Shown here in pieces: positions 1-11,254 of a stretch of 64,000 nt of DNA. Each line of letters opens with the position of its first letter. Position 1 is the first letter of the stretch. The stretch is from Serripes groenlandicus (lineage: Eukaryota > Mollusca > Bivalvia > Cardiida > Cardiidae), in the NCBI GenBank assembly GCA_031761405.1, contig JASEVX010000010.1:13553447-13617446 (forward strand), written 5' to 3'. The notes beneath the pieces were generated by a model. It searched no databases. It was given only the letters and a program-made list of their open reading frames with translations, and was not told the origin of the DNA. Position numbers and translations under genes: made by a program.

Positions 1-315
1 CATACAAGAAAATATGGATATATATATAATATCAAAGCACTAAAGGTGCCCACAGCAAGGGGCTTACTGCAGATTTACATTTGGACATGGATTTAACGAT
101 CCCAAAAGTCTAACTAGAATACTTTATAATAGCACATTGTTATGTCCATATATTAAATGAGTTGAACTCAAAATACTGTACACAAAGTATGGTCGTCTAT
201 CGATATACTACAATTTGACACAAATATGCGGTATCGTTTCAATAATTTGATTGGCTTTTAGTATATGTTTTATCATTGAGACTCGATTATCTGAAACAAA
301 AATTGAGTCGCAATA
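1..315. other. AT-rich flank, nothing recognised
   Basis: No coding potential, repeat array or RNA gene is visible before the start of duplicated segment A. Confidence 0.5.
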
Positions 316-566
316 AAAAATCAGCTTTTACTCCAATCGATTTACAATATTCAGGAATCACACATGAACTTTACGCGTCATTAAGTCATGTTGAAAGCAA
401 AGCAATACATTTTAAGTTTCAATTTTGTAATTCATATATTTAAAAAGCAAACTTTTGGAGATTTTTCCATTGCTTAAATGATATCAAATTAAACCATTTT
501 CCTGTTGATATCCCAACACGTAACCTCATTTTGTTTGTTTAGTGGCGGATTAATTGGCGGTACGAT

Positions 567-1180
567 ACTGTAGACATGGATACACTATACTGTAGACATG
601 GATACTCTATACTGTAGAAATGGATACTCTATACTGTAGACATGGATACTCTATACTGTAGAAATGGATACTCTATACTGTAGACATGGATACTCTATAC
701 TGTAGACATGGATACTCTATACTGTAGACATGGATACTTTATACTGTATACATGGATACACTATACTGTATACATGGATACTCTTTACTGTAGACATGGA
801 TACTCTATACTGTAGACATGGATACACTATACTGTAGACATGGATATTCTATACTGTAGACATGGATACTCTATACTGTAGACATCGATACTCTATACTG
901 TAGACATGGATACTCTATACTGTAGACATGGATACACTATACTGTAGAAATGGATACTCTATACTGTAGACATGGATACACTATACTGTAGACATGGATA
1001 CTCTATACTGTAGACATGGATACACTATACTGTAGACATGGATACACTATACTGTAGACATGGATACTCTATACTGTAGACATGGATACACTATACTGTA
1101 GACATGGATACACTATACTGTAGACATGGATACTCTATACTGTAGACATGGATACTCTATACTGTAGACATGGATACTCT
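567..1180. repeat. 22-bp minisatellite, about 28 copies
   Basis: Tandem units of TAGACATGGATACTCTATACTG vary mainly between TACTCT and TACACT and between TAGAC and TAGAA. The homologous array in the second copy of segment A (47457-47520) has only about three units, so the long array arose by local expansion. Units are near-identical, consistent with recent slippage or unequal exchange. Confidence 0.97.
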
Positions 1181-2242
1181 GGAACAAGAACATTCGTGTG
1201 TAGCAAATATTCCACAGATGCACGTGCTTTCGTTGATATTATAAACAATAAACGAATATCAAGACATCTCTCTGAACCCGAAATGGTGTTAAGTAATGGA
1301 GAGCTACTGTAGAAAGAGATATTTGAAGATATTCATTACCGATATGGTAAGAAGACTTTAACATTAGGGACTGACTCCTGTCCAGATTTCGATGAGTGTC
1401 TTCGGGTACTCAATGTTTTCAAAAGTCGTCTGCTGCTATTGCGTCAACATGCGTCTGATAGGCGGGAACGGAATAAATATTGTTTAATTTAAAAGTACAA
1501 GTTGGCTTCCGTGAACAGTATATTGATCCATTTAAGTTTGTGCATACACACAGTCTGGTCAAAATCCACACTGTTCTCATAGTATATACACAGGTCTGTT
1601 AGAATATTCTGTCAACTGGTGTAGATTCTGATTAGACTGATCAGGTACACAATATGATCTTAACCTACACTGTTCAGCAGTGCCGGCTTGTACATTTTCT
1701 CATTTCCCTTTTAGTTCTTCACACAACAACAACATTCTTGCCTCGAGCAACTGGCTACCTTTCGTAACATTGGTAGCTGTTTTCAAAAGATCGCAATATC
1801 AATATGTTGATCATTTTAAAGAAAGTATAATTTCGACTTTGTCTGTGTAACATTCGTGTCGAATGTAACATCAGTCTGTTATATCCTGAACTATAGAAAG
1901 TAATAGTAATTATCCATTTCCCACATACATGCTACATGCAGACGCCGCATATGCAAAGAAATTATAAGATAACCTTTGTGACAAAAGGAGAAATTGCTCA
2001 TGATGTCTCCAACTGTTCAACTAATCATAGTTAAAAAATAACTTACATTTTTGTGCCGAAAAGATCCGTTTAATCTCGCCGTCTCGACTTCTGTGATTAA
2101 ACAAAAATGTCCTAAAGATCAGTTTAAACTAACACACTCCATGAATGGTTATATTTTTTATAAGTTATTAACGAGTCCCACCGTCCTATAAAAATAAACT
2201 AAAAACCACCAGCTATAATATATTCCGCTTTAGAATATGACA

Positions 2243-2382
2243 TGGAGTGCACTTGGGCAATGCACATTTTCTAGCCTAGTACTGGTTTGTTTACCCAGGG
2301 ATCATGAATAATTAAATTTAATTGCGCGCTAAATGACCTTAGCTGTCGATGCGCCATAAAACAATATACATTCATTAGAATA
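2243..2382 (+). mobile_element. SINE, 5'-truncated, with LINE-type tail
   Basis: This is the body and 3' tail of the tRNA-headed SINE seen complete at 51495-51726. The tail at 2324-2377 (GCGCGCTAAATGACCTTAG onward, ending in CATTCATT) resembles the 3' end of the I-like LINE at 24213-24265. A direct repeat of about 12-14 bp (TTAGAATATGACAT) flanks it, and the paralogous site near 49888 is empty. It is therefore a genuine retrotransposed insertion, made after the duplication. Confidence 0.85.
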
Positions 2383-2665
2383 TGACATTCAATCCAGGTA
2401 CAAATCAAAGCACTGAAAGTACTTATTTGTTGGTTTTCGTAAATTAAGTTCAGACAGGCGGATGCATGTGTTTGTACACAAGAGATGTTTATCAAATACG
2501 TTTGCCTTCCTTTACCATTGAGGTTAGTCAGTTTTATTTGAGTATGCTCATGGGTTTTTAAGTGACTATGCCAATAACATTCAAACCAGACTCAAGATTG
2601 TTAATTATAACCACTGCAAAGTTTACAATGCTCGTGTGTGAGTGGTGGGGTTGATTATCACCCCT

Positions 2666-2691
2666 GGGGGGGGGGGGGGGGGGGGGGGGGG
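2666..2691. repeat. Homopolymer run G26
   Basis: An uninterrupted run of 26 G residues. The length is uncertain in any assembly and it may form a quadruplex. Confidence 0.9.
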
Positions 2692-2831
2692 TAGCAAGCA
2701 TGTTATTGAAGATTTAAGTGTGAACATCTGCAGGATGTAGCATAATTGATGGTCACTCTTTAAAGGTAGAAAAAGACAATTTACGTTGTTTTCATTGAAA
2801 TTATTAATTAACCCGAGGACCGGATCATTTT

Positions 2832-2974
2832 GGTTTCGTTCCGCTCAATAGACAAAACGTGTTTACGTTGTGTTTACTATGGAACACAGGGCTGTATACA
2901 CCCTATCTAACCTGCCCTGTGTTCCATAGTAAACACAACGAAAACACGTTTTGTCTATGGAGCGGAACGAAACC
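2832..2974. repeat. Long inverted repeat (fold-back), ~60-bp arms
   Basis: The left arm runs from GGTTTCGTTCCGCTCAATAG to ATGGAACACAGGGC, and the right arm is its near-perfect reverse complement ending GCGGAACGAAACC. A ~20-bp spacer separates them. It would form a strong hairpin. It lies outside the parts shared with the second copy of segment B. No terminal target duplication was identified. An open frame read through it (2859-3116) is a by-product. Confidence 0.9.
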
Positions 2975-3639
2975 TACCTGTATTATGCATTTACTCCCGA
3001 CAAACAGGTGTGGTTTACCGACTAATGCACGGATTATCGACGAAACCTATATAGGTTTCGCAAAACAGGTTTTGGGTTTGGTGACTATGGAACACAGGGC
3101 AGCAGACGCATTTTGAAATAACAGCAGCAGACGAAGACGTTTTGCATCAATGGTTTCAACTTTTTCAGACGACGACGTTTTGCATCAATGTTTTCAACTT
3201 TTTATATAATTCTTTAAATAATTAAACCTTCATTTATAGGGCGTTTTCATATTATAGCCTATGTGTTTTAGTTTTAGGTAAAAGGGTTCCTTTTAGTGAC
3301 ATGTGGACTTTTTTTGTAGTAAAACAATAAACCACTGCTATAAAAAGAAACTAGATATCGGGCGTTGGTGGTTTTAAATTATTCGTTAGTGATGCATTCG
3401 ACGTGCTATGAATACATCACATTTGTTAAAGATAACAACGGTGTGTCTGTTGAATTTATAAGTTTTACATTACTGTTTAAATGACCCATGGCTAACGATT
3501 TTGCCCAGCATTTCAAATAGGTATACACACCAAATCCTAATATTATTGAAGGACATTCTGAAAATCATATACTTTAGTGCCTTGATTTATATCAACGTCA
3601 ATCTACATCCTAAACTGCCAACCTAGTAATGGACAGCCA

Positions 3640-3835
3640 TTTTGAAACAATAGAAATCACAAAGCAAATTAAAACCCTTAAGAAGGAAAAATCGCCTTCA
3701 CATATTGAACGAACACATACTACATGGAGGAGAACTATTAGCAATGTATATTACAAAGTCATTAAATCATGAAATTATACCAACATAGTGGAATAAAGGC
3801 CTAATCATATATACCTATTTTTAAAGGAAATGGTA
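3640..3835 (+). pseudogene. Degenerate LINE reverse-transcriptase fragment
   Basis: Conceptual translation gives a non-LTR retrotransposon stretch just before the RT fingers. It shows EITKQIKTLKKEKSPSH, then in another frame LNEHILHGGELLAMYITK, then a W-x-K-G-L-I-type motif followed by FKGNGK. These resemble the usual pre-RT motif with a KxxKSPG turn, a short helix and a WKxGxIxPIxKxGxK segment. At least two frameshifts and several stops make it non-functional. The paralogous copy at 51465-51895 is interrupted by a SINE. The clade is not determinable. Confidence 0.6.
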
Positions 3836-3892
3836 AGACGCATACGCCGCTTTCAACATTATTTCAGTTATATCACGGCGACATTTCACTTA

Positions 3893-4021
3893 TTCATGAT
3901 CCCTGGGTAAACAAACCAGACCCAAGGGCACTCCATCATGACCGTAGTGCCGCGACTGGGGATCGAACCCGGGATACCTTATGTTGGATCCCCTACGCTA
4001 ACCACTCGACCACAGCGGATT
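3893..4021 (-). mobile_element. tRNA-derived SINE head
   Basis: Read on the minus strand, it starts GAATCCGCTGTGGTCGAGTG (box-A-like) followed by a box-B-like GGTTCGATCCCC, as in the complete element at 51495-51726. About 31 bp of body is missing compared with 51984-52147. The 3' flank is not the LINE-I tail but the alternative tail with GCCGCTTTCAACATTATTTC and ATATCACGGCG. Confidence 0.8.
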
Positions 4022-4748
4022 CCTATCTCACTACCGCCTTATTACTCCGTCCATCCGTGTGTAGCACCCGAATTGAGTGCTACATATGTTGTCACCATTA
4101 ATTTAATAAATCTGCTGAGATTAAAAGAGCTACATCCCCAATTTTCTTTTATTTTGTTACAGTGACCTTTGGCACACCAATATATTTGGGTAACGCAAAA
4201 CCAAAAATAAGTACTAACGCTGTTCAACAGTGCTACATAGGAGTGTGTGTTTGGACACATATGTATGCAGATTGCCTGTTATGAATCACATTGCCGTTTT
4301 ATCAACATTTCAATGTATGCACAATAAAGGTACAAGTACATACTTGTCATTAATTCGTGTCAGTGTTTACCTGTTTGTCAAACCTTTATTTTATGACTAT
4401 GTTTTGTAATACACACCGTGCTACATTGTAAAAACATTAGAAAACAGAAAGCCGTGAACTAATATATGGAGAACGTAATTAACTCAACATTTCGAGAGTT
4501 CTTGTTCTTAAGTTATAGTTATGAAAATAGTGTAAACTTTTGATACATGAAAATTGCTCTCGTCCGATATTGAACATGGAATAGTCTTCTTATGAAATGC
4601 GGTGCTGACAGAGTGGTGAACATTAATACGCTGATATGGTCCACTCTCGGGTCTAGGGTATGTAAACTATTTCTCTTTTGTCTACCTGTTTCAAATGTCG
4701 ACTGAAGCAGAAACTACGTACATGTTTTAGGCTAAGGTGTATTCACCA

Positions 4749-5036
4749 GGGGCGTAGCTTTGCAATAATCAATGTGTAGGCCGTCTTGTGAGAAAATCAA
4801 CATTGTGGACTCTGCGTAAAGTATCGACCCGGATCAGCCTAAGCATGCCTTACAGGCCTACCCGGATAGACACTTTTCGCCTCCTGTGGATTTTCTGTTT
4901 CCGGAATCACTACTCTATACATCTATCCCCCTAAGACGGAATGTGTCGGCCGGATCAGTCTGCGCGGATAGTGCGGGCTGATCCGGTCGATAAATTACGC
5001 AGATGTCTATCGCCGCAGCTGCATTTCGGGGGCATT
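4749..5036. mobile_element. Palindromic MITE with shared flanks
   Basis: A diverged member of the GAGCCGTC palindromic family (see 49003-49265), with TGTGGACTCTGCGTAAAG and GGATCAGCCTAAGCATG on one side and inverted equivalents on the other. Homology to 60631-60906 extends beyond the MITE ends on both sides (GCAATAATCAATGTGTAGG, CGCCGCAGCTGCATTTCGG), so a larger unit was copied. Confidence 0.7.
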
Positions 5037-5094
5037 AATGCTTTCCTTCTTGTTGGTCCTTTAAGTGCAGAACTGTCAACGTTCCCAGATATAC

Positions 5095-5183
<89 letters not shown>

Positions 5184-5209
5184 TATAGATAGATAGATAC
5201 TAGATAGAT

Positions 5210-5270
<61 letters not shown>

Positions 5271-5300
5271 GCCAGACAGCCAGCCAGCCAGACAGATATA
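5095..5300. repeat. GATA/GACA compound microsatellite
   Basis: (GATA)n from about 5095 to 5210 passes into (GACA)n up to about 5280. Short AT and CA repeats follow to 5420. The minus-strand open frames rich in SIYL and CLSV across this stretch are translations of the repeat. Confidence 0.97.
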
Positions 5301-5419
5301 TAGATATTCTTTTTTTCCTCCATATTTGAAGAGCAAGTACATTTCATATTAAACATTACAAAAGTGAGAACATAAATAAATAAATAAATATATATATACA
5401 TACATACACACACACACAT

Positions 5420-6186
5420 ATACACAAGCATACGAAGAATCATTGAAAACGGGGAAACAAAAACAAAAAAACAAAAAAGTTATTTACAGTGGTACAATTT
5501 ACATGCAGTAAATCTCCTCGGACGAAAAGAAACTCAAAGAAGACATATGGACAGGAGTATGAGACACGCTTAGGAGTGAAAAATAACATTTGCATGTAAT
5601 GAATACAATGATCAGCCTGTGCATTCGGACATTCTAATCATTGTCAACACTGTTCGTTACCCATGATACAATACTTATATCAAAAGCAAGTCTTTACCAA
5701 TGTGGTAATTTGATAGAATCACTCATGATGATACAAATAGCTGTATACCAGGGGAATAAGGTTTAAACTATAAATCACTAACATGGTTGATTATATATTC
5801 CATACTCATAAATATTCACTAATTTTAAGGACTTTCGGGTTCTCAAACTGTTCAGTAATACGCTTTTAACGTAGCATACGAGTACATGTTTATAAGTGAT
5901 GGCTGAAAGAATACGCATTTAGAATGAATGGTGGTTCGAATAACAGCTTATTTGTTCTACTAACCAGGATTTATAAACCTCAACAAGCTTGACATATTGT
6001 GTAGTTGTATTAAAATAACCTTGAAGCAAAGTACTATATCGGCTGTTATTTGTAGGGACGGGTAACCTGATATATTTCTATAATCTGTTGTTCAGGCATT
6101 AACTGACATAAGGCGTTATACGTCTTATTACCTAAGGCAATATGTAATCTGCACCAGAGGCGATCTTGGTGATGATTGTTATTTAT
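5420..6186. other. Intergenic, nothing recognised
   Basis: AT-rich sequence without coding potential or a recognisable repeat. Confidence 0.4.
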
Positions 6187-7978
6187 ACATCAAAGTACTG
6201 ATAGTACTAAAGGTAGATTTGCGATCGTTTTTTTAATAAACTTTTAATCAAAATGTGTGTCTCAGCGTTGTTTTCTTCATCAGTTTGTCAGAAACAAAGC
6301 CTAAATCTGATATTGTGTCAATGTGTTATTTGTCAACTCTGTCCCATAAGTTTTTCCTGTGATTTGATACTGCTAACTCTCATAAAAAAAGCACGGAAAG
6401 GGACGTCTATACTTTCTCAACTTTGATTAAATATATTTTAAATTAAATTGTAAAAAAAAAAAATCTTGTTTTTTGAAAGTTTGGTCATTATTATTTAAGA
6501 CGGACATTATATACTAGAATAGCCAACTGACTATCATTTTCAAAAAATGTTTCTTATTTAAACCTTTCCTATCTGAATACGTACTTTTGAAAACATTGAT
6601 GCAGAGGAAGAAATTGCTCATAACAAGCAATTTCTCTTTTTGCAACAATGTTTTCAACTATATTCAATGATAAGACTTCCAATTAATGTGATTTTCAGAT
6701 TTCTTTTTAAATTCTTCTGCTGCAGAGTTTATATATTGTGGGGGTGGGTTGTGATTTGTTAAAGGGCAAGCAGGATTGGGAATTGAGTGTTGCACCACTC
6801 GCCTGCATGTGCATGTTTTAGCTTAACTTAACTTTTTAATAATCTTTCCATCACCAAATCATTCTACTTTATGAACGAAATAATCGAGTCAAAATCTTGA
6901 ATCGCGTCAAAATCATAACGAACAAACTGTCAAAATCAAATGTTGAACTGTGTAATACAAATTTAGAATAAAAGGATGAATCAGTTATGTCGTAACAACC
7001 AATATCCGCGGGTCATTTACCTGATTTTGGCCGAAAGAAATAGTCTCTTCTTCATTCTTGCAAGATTTTGTCCTGCCTATTATAATCAAAGTATTCTAAA
7101 CGCTTTCTAAACAAGTGTTTAGAACATTGACTGGCAATCGTTTTTGCAAGTCGTCGTAATTTAAAGCGCTCAAATGATTTGATGAAATCTCTCTCTTAGT
7201 AGAAGTCGGGAATTGAGACGCGGACCTTGTCGAAAGCACCTATCCAAAATGCAAAGGTCAAATTTGTCAAAACGAAACGGCAGTGATTCGCCAGTAGCCG
7301 GTCCTTATCGAAAACCCTGAACATTTATTTTATTAGACCATGCAATATGAAAATAGTGTCGATTGTACTCATGTTTTTGCGAAAACCTGCTTGTGGTATA
7401 ATTACCGAAAGCATAAAAGCGAAAGCATAACTAAAACGACTACGATGGGCTTCGTTACTAGAAACGAGCACCTGTTGCCTCTATATGCAACTACACGGAT
7501 GCACTTGAAAGAGAAAGAAAAGACTTAGCAATGCATACTATCATTATGAATAAGGACATGAACGAATATGTATGGACTAGCGCCTAGAATTTCGTACTAG
7601 CCCGATCCTTCATTCCACTCGCTAATGTTAGCGGGCGAGTAGATGTTTACATCTCTGTCGAGAGGGGAGAAAGGGTTACACTTTACAAAGGGTAATCGCG
7701 TGGTGCAGTGCTACATTGGCGTAGTGATATCTAAATAATAGTGTACACTTAAATATGATATTTACACATTAAGAGACTTTGTAATTTTATTTGGATACCT
7801 AGAATAAGTGGAATTTATTTTACTTATTTTACTTTTGCAAATGTTTGTAATCGAAATTCAGTCTGATTTGTTTGCTCTATTTTGGTATGTGTTCTGAGGC
7901 ATTTACATCACGTGACTTCAACATTCAACATGTAACAATGGTCTCGTTTGCGCATGCGCGCAACTCTATCAAAAATGA
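6187..7978 (+). repeat. Segmental repeat C, copy 1
   Basis: Homologous to about 45045-46728, from AATCAAAGTACTGAAAGTAC-like sequence through TGCGCATGCGCGCAACTCTA. Copy 1 contains about 800 bp (6905-7707) that copy 2 lacks. Copy 2 contains about 650 bp (45097-45750, a LINE fragment plus a fold-back MITE) that copy 1 lacks. A fold-back MITE remnant spans about 6575-6775. Confidence 0.8.
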
Positions 7979-8199
7979 TACTAAGTGTGTGACTATATCA
8001 TCTATAATTATATGGCATTTGGGGCATGGAGTCAAATATTTGCGAGAAAATAGCGTCCAATAAGTAAAATTAATGTTTTACAGTAAGGGAGATAATCTCG
8101 ATATAACTGTGCAAGTCGCCATGCATTACTAGGCGTGTACTCCCTGTGGAATAAAAGGTATTTAGATAGAGTTTCGTCTCCTATTAATCTGTTCCTATA
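7979..8199. other. Intergenic, nothing recognised
   Basis: Short AT-rich stretch between segment C and the ~180-bp array. The open frame at 7872-8063 has no recognisable product. Confidence 0.4.
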
Positions 8200-9350
8200 T
8201 TGATGTATGTTACATTAGCGATTTCATTACCATCCTTCAGAAATAAGTATTGTTCAACATATGTGTATTTATTCCTTGTAAATAATAGCTGAAAAAAAGT
8301 ATTTTCACGGGTTGAGTTCCGAAACGGGTTTTTGATATTCATGTATGTTTCACGCGATTTCATCAACACCCTACTAAAATAAGTATCATTTAACATGTGT
8401 GTTAAGTCCCCAAAAGTAGTATTACAAAACGGGTTTTTGTTAATCATGTATGATTAATGCGATTCGTCCTTACTAACGATATTTGAACTTTTTATTACAA
8501 AACGGGTTGAGTCTAAAGATGTGGTATTACCAAACGGGTTCTTGATATTTATGTATGTTTCACACGCGATGTCATTACCATCCTTCTGTTCATAAGTATT
8601 GTTTAACATTTGTTTATTGAATCCATGTCAAGTGTAGCTCAAATCAACATATGTTTATATAACGATATTTGTTTTACAAAACGGGTTGAGTCCCAAAAAT
8701 AGGTATTACAAAACGGGTTCTTGATATTCATGTATGTTTCACACGCGATTTAATCAACACCTTACTGAAATAAGTAACATTTAACATGTGTGTTATTAAT
8801 TCCTGGTAAACTATAGCTGAAATACAAATATTTTTTATTTTTCAGATAGTTTTATTACAAAACAGGTTGAGTCCCAAAAAGTGGTATTGCAAAACGTGTT
8901 CTTGATATTCATGTGTGTATTATGCAATTTTTCTTTACTTACATTCTAAAATAAGACTTTTTAACATTTGTACGTAGGTTTCTTGTATTTTCAAGTTGAA
9001 AAATTCAGTTTATTTAACATTTGACTTCTTTATCACCGAAAAAAATGTGGTATTACCAAACAGGTTCTTGATATTTATGTATGTTTCACGCATTACCATC
9101 CTTCTGAAACAGGTATTGTTTAACATGTGTGCATTGATTCCTTTTCAAGTATAACTGATTATTACAAAACGGGTTCTTGCTATTCTTGTTTGTTTTATGC
9201 AATGTTTCTGTCTTACCCTTCTGAAATAAGACCTTATTAATGTGTGTACTTGCGTTTCCTTTAATTTTAAGTACAAATATACAGATTAAATCCCTTTTAA
9301 GCATTTTATTACCAAACGGGTTTTTATTACAAAACGGATGGCTACAGTGC
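8200..9350 (+). repeat. Degenerate ~180-bp tandem array (ACAAAACGGGTT family)
   Basis: Each unit has TATTACAAAACGGGTTGAGTC, a short A-rich spacer, TATTACAAAACGGGTTCTTG, then ATTCATGTATGTTTCACGCG, CATCCTTCTGAAATAAGTA and TTTAACATTTGTGT. The units repeat roughly every 170-190 bp. The same family recurs at 55720-56525 and 61270-62080. The minus-strand open frames across it (8184-8447, 9086-9376) carry repeated KNPF residues and are artefacts. Confidence 0.85.
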
Positions 9351-9444
9351 ATGTTACATAAAACACGTGTTCTCATCTACGAAATAACAAATATACTCTT
9401 ATCTCTTATCATCAAAACCAGACCTAAACATCACTTTTGATATA

Positions 9445-9600
9445 TATATATATGGAATAGAGTTGAAAACGCTTACAAAACGAGACATTTCTCATATTGA
9501 GTAATTTCTCCTTTTGTCAATACCTTCAAAAGGTCGTCTGCTGCAGATGCGTTTAGATGCGTTTACATGTGGGTATGGGTTAATGGTTGAAAAAGGTGTC
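9445..9600. mobile_element. TTAA fold-back MITE, partial
   Basis: Member of the piggyBac-like fold-back family (see 48132-48361). It has GAGACATTTCTCATATTGAG with its inverted partner AGTAATTTCTCCTTTTGTC, then TCGTCTGCTGCAGATG and a GGGTTAA end. Confidence 0.7.
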
Positions 9601-10048
9601 GTGAATTCATAGATAAACCTCACACAGGCTGATTAAGACTTCAATATGCGGCTATATGTTTGTGCATATTACATAAAACTCAACTACGAGATAACAAGTA
9701 TAAATTATACTCTTATCATCAAAACCATACCTAAACATCGCTAACTCGTATATAGATTTGTTAACTGCACCATGGGTGCAGGTCATCTCATATTGACCTA
9801 TTCGTCAGCCAATAAAATTGTCGCTTACCAAATAGTTCAGTATAGAACAACATAGAGAAGCGGTGAGTGTCGAGTACTTTGATTGTATAACACAAGCGTT
9901 TGTTGTTTTGAGCGACTTCATTGGATATAAAAATCGAGCACGTGCTCACGAGTATTTTTAGAAAACGTATAAGGGCAATTCGAGATGACCCTCTATGATG
10001 GTTGTTCAGATTCATTAGACGTACTGCGAAGTATGTTGTACTTGCTTT

Positions 10049-10462
10049 AATGAATGAATGAATGAGTGGATTGATGAATGAATGACTAAACGAATGAATG
10101 AATGCATGAACTAATTAATTAATTAATTAATGAGTGAATGGATGTTGATTGCTAGGATGGATGAATGAATGAATATATAAATGCATGAATTAATGTATGA
10201 ATGAATGAATGAATTCATGTCTGAATGGATGTATGAATGAATTAATGAATAACTAAATTTAAAAAAAGAATAAATGAATGAATGAATTAATGAAATTAAA
10301 TTAAATGAACGTATGTATGAATGAATGAATGAATGAATGAAACGAACGAATGGATGAATGAGTGATTTGATGAATGAATTTATGAATGAATGAATGAATG
10401 AACCTATGAATGAATGAATGAATGAATGAATGAATGAATGAACCTATGAATGAATGAATAAT
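10049..10462. repeat. (GAAT)n microsatellite, imperfect
   Basis: About 410 bp of GAAT/TGAA tetranucleotides with many point interruptions. Confidence 0.97.
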
Positions 10463-10583
10463 AATAACGAATTGTTTTGTATTTTATTAAATTGGATTGT
10501 TTTCAGAATGTTGTTATAAGTTATAATTACAAAGACTACTATCGAGTCACGAATTACAGGTATTTCCAGTCGTTCCTCCCCAG

Positions 10584-10602
10584 CCCCCCCCCCCCCCCCC
10601 CC
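10584..10602. repeat. Homopolymer run C19
   Basis: An uninterrupted C run. It would add a glycine run to a minus-strand frame that has no other coding character. Confidence 0.9.
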
Positions 10603-10709
10603 ACCAACCTTCAATGACACTGGAGCCTTTATATATATATCCCGAAAGGTTCTCCGTGACACATGGTGGATAATCAGATTTACAAGACTGACGGGATAGA
10701 ACAACCTAC

Positions 10710-11145
10710 ATGGATCAGAACGAGCGCGTTAGGACGAGGAATGTGTTACACGGGCGTAAAACCGGTCACCATGGTCAATATTACAGCTACGTAAATGCGC
10801 GTTCCTTATATTTACCTAACAATGGAAGTGATTCTAACACAACACTTTCTATTGGAATTTCTTCAAATCATGGATTACAATCTTCTCAGTAACCCTAACT
10901 TTGGTGATCAATTATCGGCTGTGGATAAATCAAAAGTATTAACATCTAAAATTCGTAAAGTATTAAGTAGTTTGGAAAAGAAAAACAAGGAAACAAGATC
11001 TAACTTTTATCGCCAGCTTAATTCAGAAACAAGACTATACTCCGGTCGGTACCAGGAAGTGGACCTGCCTGCAAGCGACTGGCTGTTCAGGAGGTTCACC
11101 CGGATTAAGAGTAAGGAAATCGGGGGTCGTGACTTGGTAGTATGA
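10710..11145 (+). CDS. Hypothetical overlapping ORFs, unrecognised
   Basis: Two overlapping open frames, 10710-10892 (60 aa) and 10795-11145 (116 aa), in a less AT-biased stretch. The second has a charged, helix-prone middle (KSKVLTSKIRKVLSSLEKK) and ends just past a possible donor (AAGA then GTAAGG near 11110). I recognise no family. It could be an exon, a retroelement ORF1 remnant or chance. Confidence 0.2.
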
Positions 11146-11254
11146 GCGAAACGTTACGGCTCGAACTACGATGAATTAATGAATAAATTATATTCGAAGA
11201 TAGGAAATGCTGGATGTATTCCTTATTAATTTTTGTTGTAATTCTTTATTTCTG

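Larger units (their letters stand above)
316..2465 (+). repeat. Segmental repeat A, copy 1
   Basis: This stretch matches 47205-50002 in the same orientation, starting at AATCAGCTTTTACTCC. The copies differ in blocks. Copy 1 has about 28 units of the 22-bp minisatellite against 3 in copy 2. Copy 1 lacks about 550 bp present at 47745-48293, and it lacks two MITEs present at 48638-49265. It carries a SINE at 2243-2382 that copy 2 lacks. No gene is visible inside. Confidence 0.85.
3098..4042 (+). repeat. Segmental repeat B, copy 1
   Basis: Homologous to 50922-52164. Shared landmarks are paired CAGACGACGACGTTTTGCATC-type motifs, the relic LINE RT stretch at 3640-3835 and a SINE head at 3893-4021. 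Copy 2 has an extra SINE inside the LINE relic; copy 1 has the uninterrupted site (CCCTTAAGAAGGA). Confidence 0.85.

Noticed and set aside
4955..5443. Minus-strand ORFs rich in CLSV and SIYL
   Set aside because: Pure translation of the GATA/GACA microsatellite.
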